Both the position numbers and the translations under genes were made by a program. A stretch of 8,652 bases of DNA from Rickettsiales bacterium (GTDB lineage: Bacteria > Pseudomonadota > Alphaproteobacteria > Rickettsiales > UBA1997): positions 1 to 8,652 of the forward strand of contig CANNMN010000044.1 of assembly GCA_947505885.1 (NCBI GenBank). Reading direction: 5' to 3'. Shown in pieces: positions 5,821-8,652 of this stretch; position 1 is the first letter of the stretch; every line of letters begins with the position of its first letter. The notes beneath the pieces are model-generated. The model worked only from the letters and a program-made list of their open reading frames with translations, was not told the origin of the DNA and did no database searches.

Positions 5821-6419
5821 TAAAATTGAAAAAATTTCTGTCCATTTTTTGCGCCACATTTCTGCTTTCGTCACAAGTTCAAGCCGCCTCTGGTTTGTTT
5901 ATTGGTGTTGATATATTGCATTCTCAAACTCGAAATAAATCTGACAATCCTTCAACATTACTCGGCCCAAGCGATGGCGCTAAAACCAATGCTAATAACG
6001 AGGGCTACGGTGCAAATCTTGGCTTTCGTGTTGATCCTTTGTTTCTCTTCGCTTCCGCAGAAATTTTTTACGAGCGCCTGAATTCTTCCGCTCGCGGCTT
6101 TAATCAAAACACTTCTGGCACCGGTCCGAATTTTAAAATAAATGATCGCTACGGCGCCAAAGCCAATCTTGGCATTACCGTTCTACCCTGGATCACTCCC
6201 TTCATAACTTACGGATTCGCTAGCCTTAAATATGACACCGACGTTTCTAATCGCAGAGCCACTCCGCTTTACGGAGTCGGAATATTATTCGATATTCCTC
6301 TAACCGATCTCAGCATCAAAGCCGCTTACGACATTCAAAAATTCAATGCTCACTACCAAAATGGCCAAAGCGAAACCCAAATGGGCGTGGCACATTTGGG
6401 AATGATTTACACTTTTTAG
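5817..6419 (+). CDS. Small outer-membrane beta-barrel protein (OMP_b-brl/opacity-like)
   Basis: This is a 200-residue predicted outer-membrane barrel. The N-terminus is a Sec signal peptide: basic IKLKK, hydrophobic core FLSIFCATFLL, and a likely cut after Ala23 (VQA-ASG). The mature part has alternating-hydrophobic strands starting at GLFIGVD, YGANLGFRV, LFASAEIFYERL, RYGAKANLGITV, FITYGFASLKYD, YGVGILFDI, LSIKAAYDI and GVAHLGMIYTF, consistent with eight strands. It ends in Phe, the usual recognition residue for barrel assembly. It has no extra periplasmic domain. The start is TTG at 5817, with no Shine-Dalgarno; a five-codon ATG frame (5803-5820) overlaps it, see findings. The next gene begins 18 bases on, so co-transcription is likely. 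Role unknown; adhesion or surface exposure is the usual guess for such barrels. Confidence 0.82.
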   Translation: MIKLKKFLSIFCATFLLSSQVQAASGLFIGVDILHSQTRNKSDNPSTLLGPSDGAKTNANNEGYGANLGFRVDPLFLFASAEIFYERLNSSARGFNQNTSGTGPNFKINDRYGAKANLGITVLPWITPFITYGFASLKYDTDVSNRRATPLYGVGILFDIPLTDLSIKAAYDIQKFNAHYQNGQSETQMGVAHLGMIYTF

Positions 6420-6437
6420 ACTGCTGAATTTTTTCTC

Positions 6438-7394
6438 ATGGCAATCTTAGTCGCGACACCCGCATGTAAAATGTCAGATTTATATTCTTCTCCAATACCA
6501 AAAAGCATCGATCCAAAATCTGCGATATGTGAGCATGTTGTAAGACTTATTGTCTTTGACCCATCTAGCAATAAATGCTACACAGCAGGAACCGGAGTGA
6601 TAATATTAAACAGCGTTATTATGACTGCTGCTCATGTGATAGATGACATATTTGAGAAACAAAATCCATTCAACCTCAAAATCAAAGTTGAAAATGATGT
6701 ATGTGATGTTCATGGGTGCGAAGTTTGGGTAATCCAAATTTTGCCAAACGATCAAGAATATTTATCCATCTGGACACCGCATAAAATTTTTAGATCTACC
6801 CACTCTGACATGTGTTTAATCCAGATAGTCCCGTATAATGATATTGCCGCTCAATACAAAGAAGCAAAGCGATGGGGAGCTCCCGTCCTTAACTTAAACC
6901 CTCCATCAGTCGGAGAGGAGATATTTTCTTTTGGATATCACGGAACTGAAATGAAATTTTCAATCAATGAGGCTGGCGGGAATCACATAGACATAAAAGA
7001 CAAGCCGACTTTATCTAGCGGAAAAGTAACAAAAATTTATCCAGTTCGACGCGATACGGTAAAGTTACCATTTCCATGTTTTGAAACAAATTCTTACGCC
7101 GAATCAGGAATGAGTGGTGGACCGGCATTTAACAAGAATGGTGAGCTCTGCGGAATAATTTCAACCTCTTTGCCCAATGAAGACAAAACTGTTTACACTT
7201 CTTATATTTTAAGCCTATGGCCCATCATGGCTAACGCCCTCAACATAGAAATTAATGGGGAGCTTGGCAATCACAGCTTGCTGGATTTGATAAAGAATAA
7301 AGTCTTGGATGGCAGTCAATTTATTGGCCATGAATTTCTGAGTGTAAATGATGGCAAGATCAGCAACAGAAAGTTAATCGATAAGTTGGAGTAA
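6438..7394 (+). CDS. Trypsin-like serine protease
   Basis: This is a 318-residue protein with a chymotrypsin-fold peptidase domain (~30-265). The catalytic triad is readable: His66 in IMTAAHVI, Asp124 in THSDMCLIQI and Ser226 in ESGMSGGPAFN; GTGVII before the His and GELCGIIST after the Ser are family-typical. No PDZ domain follows; residues 270-318 form a short unrecognised tail. Cys residues at 31, 47, 89, 94, 126, 214 and 238 would allow disulfides if exported. Export is unclear: the N-terminus has only a short hydrophobic run (AILVATPAC), not a proper signal peptide or clean lipobox, and no Shine-Dalgarno precedes the ATG; the in-frame ATG at 6471 is an alternative. It is in the same frame as the barrel gene 18 bases upstream, and the esterase starts 28 bases downstream. 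The target is unknown. Confidence 0.88.
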   Translation: MAILVATPACKMSDLYSSPIPKSIDPKSAICEHVVRLIVFDPSSNKCYTAGTGVIILNSVIMTAAHVIDDIFEKQNPFNLKIKVENDVCDVHGCEVWVIQILPNDQEYLSIWTPHKIFRSTHSDMCLIQIVPYNDIAAQYKEAKRWGAPVLNLNPPSVGEEIFSFGYHGTEMKFSINEAGGNHIDIKDKPTLSSGKVTKIYPVRRDTVKLPFPCFETNSYAESGMSGGPAFNKNGELCGIISTSLPNEDKTVYTSYILSLWPIMANALNIEINGELGNHSLLDLIKNKVLDGSQFIGHEFLSVNDGKISNRKLIDKLE

Positions 7395-7422
7395 ATTTCA
7401 AAAACGAACCAAAACTAGTAAC

Positions 7423-8241
7423 ATGATAACACTTCCATACACAGAAATTATCGATCTCAAATCGAATTATAACGAAGTCGAATATAGTTTATTTATCAGG
7501 CTCCCCAACGATTATAAAACTAGCAATAAACCATATCCAACCTTGTTTCTGCTCGATCCACAATATTTGTTTTCAGTTTGTTATGGGGTTCAAAGAATTT
7601 ATGAAAATTATATTATTATTGGCATCGGACATAAGGATTTGGATTTCAAAGAGGTAGATCAAAAAAAACGCGGACACATAATTGAAGTCAACAGAGACAG
7701 GGATTTTTTGCCCTGGAAAGTAAATAAAAATATTTTTTCTAAGGGAGTTAGTGAGGCTGAAATTGATGAAATTGTTAGTGCTTCGGGACAGGCTGAAAAA
7801 TTTGCCCAATTCATAAATCATCAAGTCATTCCATTGATTGATCAAAAATTTAGAACCACCCAAGACCGTATTTTAATTGGTCACTCATTCGGAGGGGTTT
7901 TTGTGAGCTTTATGCTATTTTGCCATCCTGAAAATTTTACAAAATACATCGCTATTACACCGGTTTTAGCTTCTGAATATTATCAAGAAAAAAAGATGTT
8001 TGAGGCTTTGAAGAGAAAAATTTCTGACACGAAAAAATTTGCCTATTTTTCAATTGGCGGAGAAGAGAAAGATGATCGTATGAATAACTATGTTGAGGTG
8101 CTGAAAAAAGCCTGTTTAGGAATTACAGAACTTTCCAACGTCGTCGGCAAAGTTGAAATAATTGCTGCAGAAAATCATGTATCGGTTGTAACTCCAAGTA
8201 TTTGGCGCGGATTTAAGTTCTTTGATACGAATTTAAGCTAA
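7423..8241 (+). CDS. Alpha/beta hydrolase, putative esterase (esterase D / IroE-like)
   Basis: This is a 272-residue protein of the putative esterase family (PF00756 type), which includes S-formylglutathione hydrolase and siderophore esterases. It starts with the typical lead YSLFIRLPNDY...YPTLFLLDPQYLF (21-50). The nucleophile elbow is GHSFGG with Ser155, followed by FMLFCHPENFTKYIAITP (164-180). The acid is probably in GGEEKDDR (212-219, Asp217 or Asp218), and the catalytic His is His252 in AENHVSVV. Length and order of motifs are complete. No signal peptide is seen, so a cytosolic role is likely. No Shine-Dalgarno precedes ATG 7423. It follows the protease gene by 28 bases, so the two may share a message. 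The substrate cannot be read from the sequence; no siderophore genes are near. Confidence 0.87.
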   Translation: MITLPYTEIIDLKSNYNEVEYSLFIRLPNDYKTSNKPYPTLFLLDPQYLFSVCYGVQRIYENYIIIGIGHKDLDFKEVDQKKRGHIIEVNRDRDFLPWKVNKNIFSKGVSEAEIDEIVSASGQAEKFAQFINHQVIPLIDQKFRTTQDRILIGHSFGGVFVSFMLFCHPENFTKYIAITPVLASEYYQEKKMFEALKRKISDTKKFAYFSIGGEEKDDRMNNYVEVLKKACLGITELSNVVGKVEIIAAENHVSVVTPSIWRGFKFFDTNLS

Positions 8242-8336
8242 TTCTTATGGAAGACTCATTTACTACCGCCATTCGATATAGACTTCGTTAACCTGCAAGT
8301 TGGCATGTACACTGATGCTTGCTCAGGATTTTCTAA

Positions 8337-8353
8337 AAACAAAAATATTGTTT
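8337..8353 (-). terminator. Weak hairpin after hemF
   Basis: On the - strand AAACAA pairs with TTGTTT around a five-base loop and runs into further T, starting about ten bases past the hemF stop. It has only one G-C pair. It lies in the 122-base gap between the convergent esterase and hemF genes, which otherwise shows no gene. Confidence 0.3.
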
Positions 8354-8363
8354 AAGGGTAAAA

Positions 8364-8652
8364 TTACTCCCACTTTGCCACTGGCGGCAGAGACATCAAA
8401 ATTGCCTCCACATTTCCACCGGTCATCAAGCCAAATCTTGTGCCGCGATCGTAAAGAAGATTGAATTCGGTATATAATCCTCGCTTGCGCAATTGATGTT
8501 CGCGTTGCTCATCCGTCCACTTCTTAAACATATGACGACGCACTAATTTTGGGAAAATTTCGTGGAAGGCGCGGCCGACATTTTTGGTAAATTCGAAGTC
8601 ATTTTCAAAATTTCCGCTATCTAAATAATCATAAAAAATTCCGCCAACTCCG
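8364..8652 (-). CDS. hemF: Oxygen-dependent coproporphyrinogen III oxidase (HemF), C-terminal 95 residues
   Basis: HemF turns coproporphyrinogen III into protoporphyrinogen IX with molecular oxygen in the cytoplasm, a late step of heme synthesis. Only the C-terminal end is in the window; the gene runs off the right edge. It begins [10 protein letters not shown], the family's GGIFFD block, and continues with [34 protein letters not shown] and SLPPVAKWE before TAA, all diagnostic for HemF and unlike the radical-SAM HemN. The protein stops directly after the PP-x-x-KWE motif, without the roughly 25-residue tail of the E. coli enzyme. I believe this short ending is normal in alphaproteobacteria. 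It is convergent with the esterase gene. Its presence implies the organism uses oxygen and completes its own heme pathway at this step. Confidence 0.95.
   Translation of the reverse strand, partial: GVGGIFYDYLDSGNFENDFEFTKNVGRAFHEIFPKLVRRHMFKKWTDEQREHQLRKRGLYTEFNLLYDRGTRFGLMTGGNVEAILMSLPPVAKWE

Noticed and set aside
7573..7863. 96-codon frame on the - strand inside the esterase gene
   Set aside because: Antisense to a complete, motif-bearing alpha/beta hydrolase; no supporting signal.

Overview
The window looks like part of the chromosome of an AT-rich alphaproteobacterium with a host-associated, probably intracellular lifestyle (Rickettsiales or Holosporales type). This rests on three things. 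The UvrA and HemF sequences have an alphaproteobacterial flavour, for example the CPVSG form of the first UvrA zinc motif and a HemF that stops right after the conserved PPVAKWE. The spacing between genes is loose, with palindromic intergenic DNA. Most importantly, one gene encodes a protein built for eukaryotic ubiquitin biology. The placement comes from remembered family features, not from a search.

Layout: (1) 1-2430, the 3' five-sixths of uvrA (+), cut by the window edge. (2) 2431-3012, a 582-base gap without a convincing gene, holding an 80-base imperfect palindrome and several smaller dyads. (3) 3013-4764 (+), the most interesting gene: a 583-residue protein with an N-terminal helical region, a row of ubiquitin-interacting-motif (UIM) like helices spaced 25-29 residues apart, and a C-terminal clan CE (Ulp1/C48-like) cysteine protease domain with His468, Asp487 and Cys538. 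I read it as a secreted deubiquitinase or deSUMOylase effector. (4) 4765-5256, a gap with several hairpins, a possible 29-codon ORF behind a good Shine-Dalgarno, and a strong AT-rich hairpin that probably serves as a terminator in both directions. (5) 5257-5775 (-), a NYN-domain (LabA/DUF88) nuclease-like protein, divergent from (6) 5817-6419 (+), a small outer-membrane beta-barrel with a signal peptide and a TTG start. (7) 6438-7394 (+), a trypsin-like serine protease, closely followed by (8) 7423-8241 (+), an esterase-D-type alpha/beta hydrolase. (9) 8364-8652 (-), the C-terminal end of hemF, convergent with the esterase.

Housekeeping genes (uvrA, hemF) bracket an accessory block. The barrel, protease and esterase may be co-transcribed (18- and 28-base gaps), but nothing visible ties their functions together. 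The UIM/protease gene stands alone between two non-coding gaps, uses AGA/AGG for most arginines unlike uvrA, and is the only large gene here with a textbook Shine-Dalgarno. All of this fits a separately acquired effector gene.
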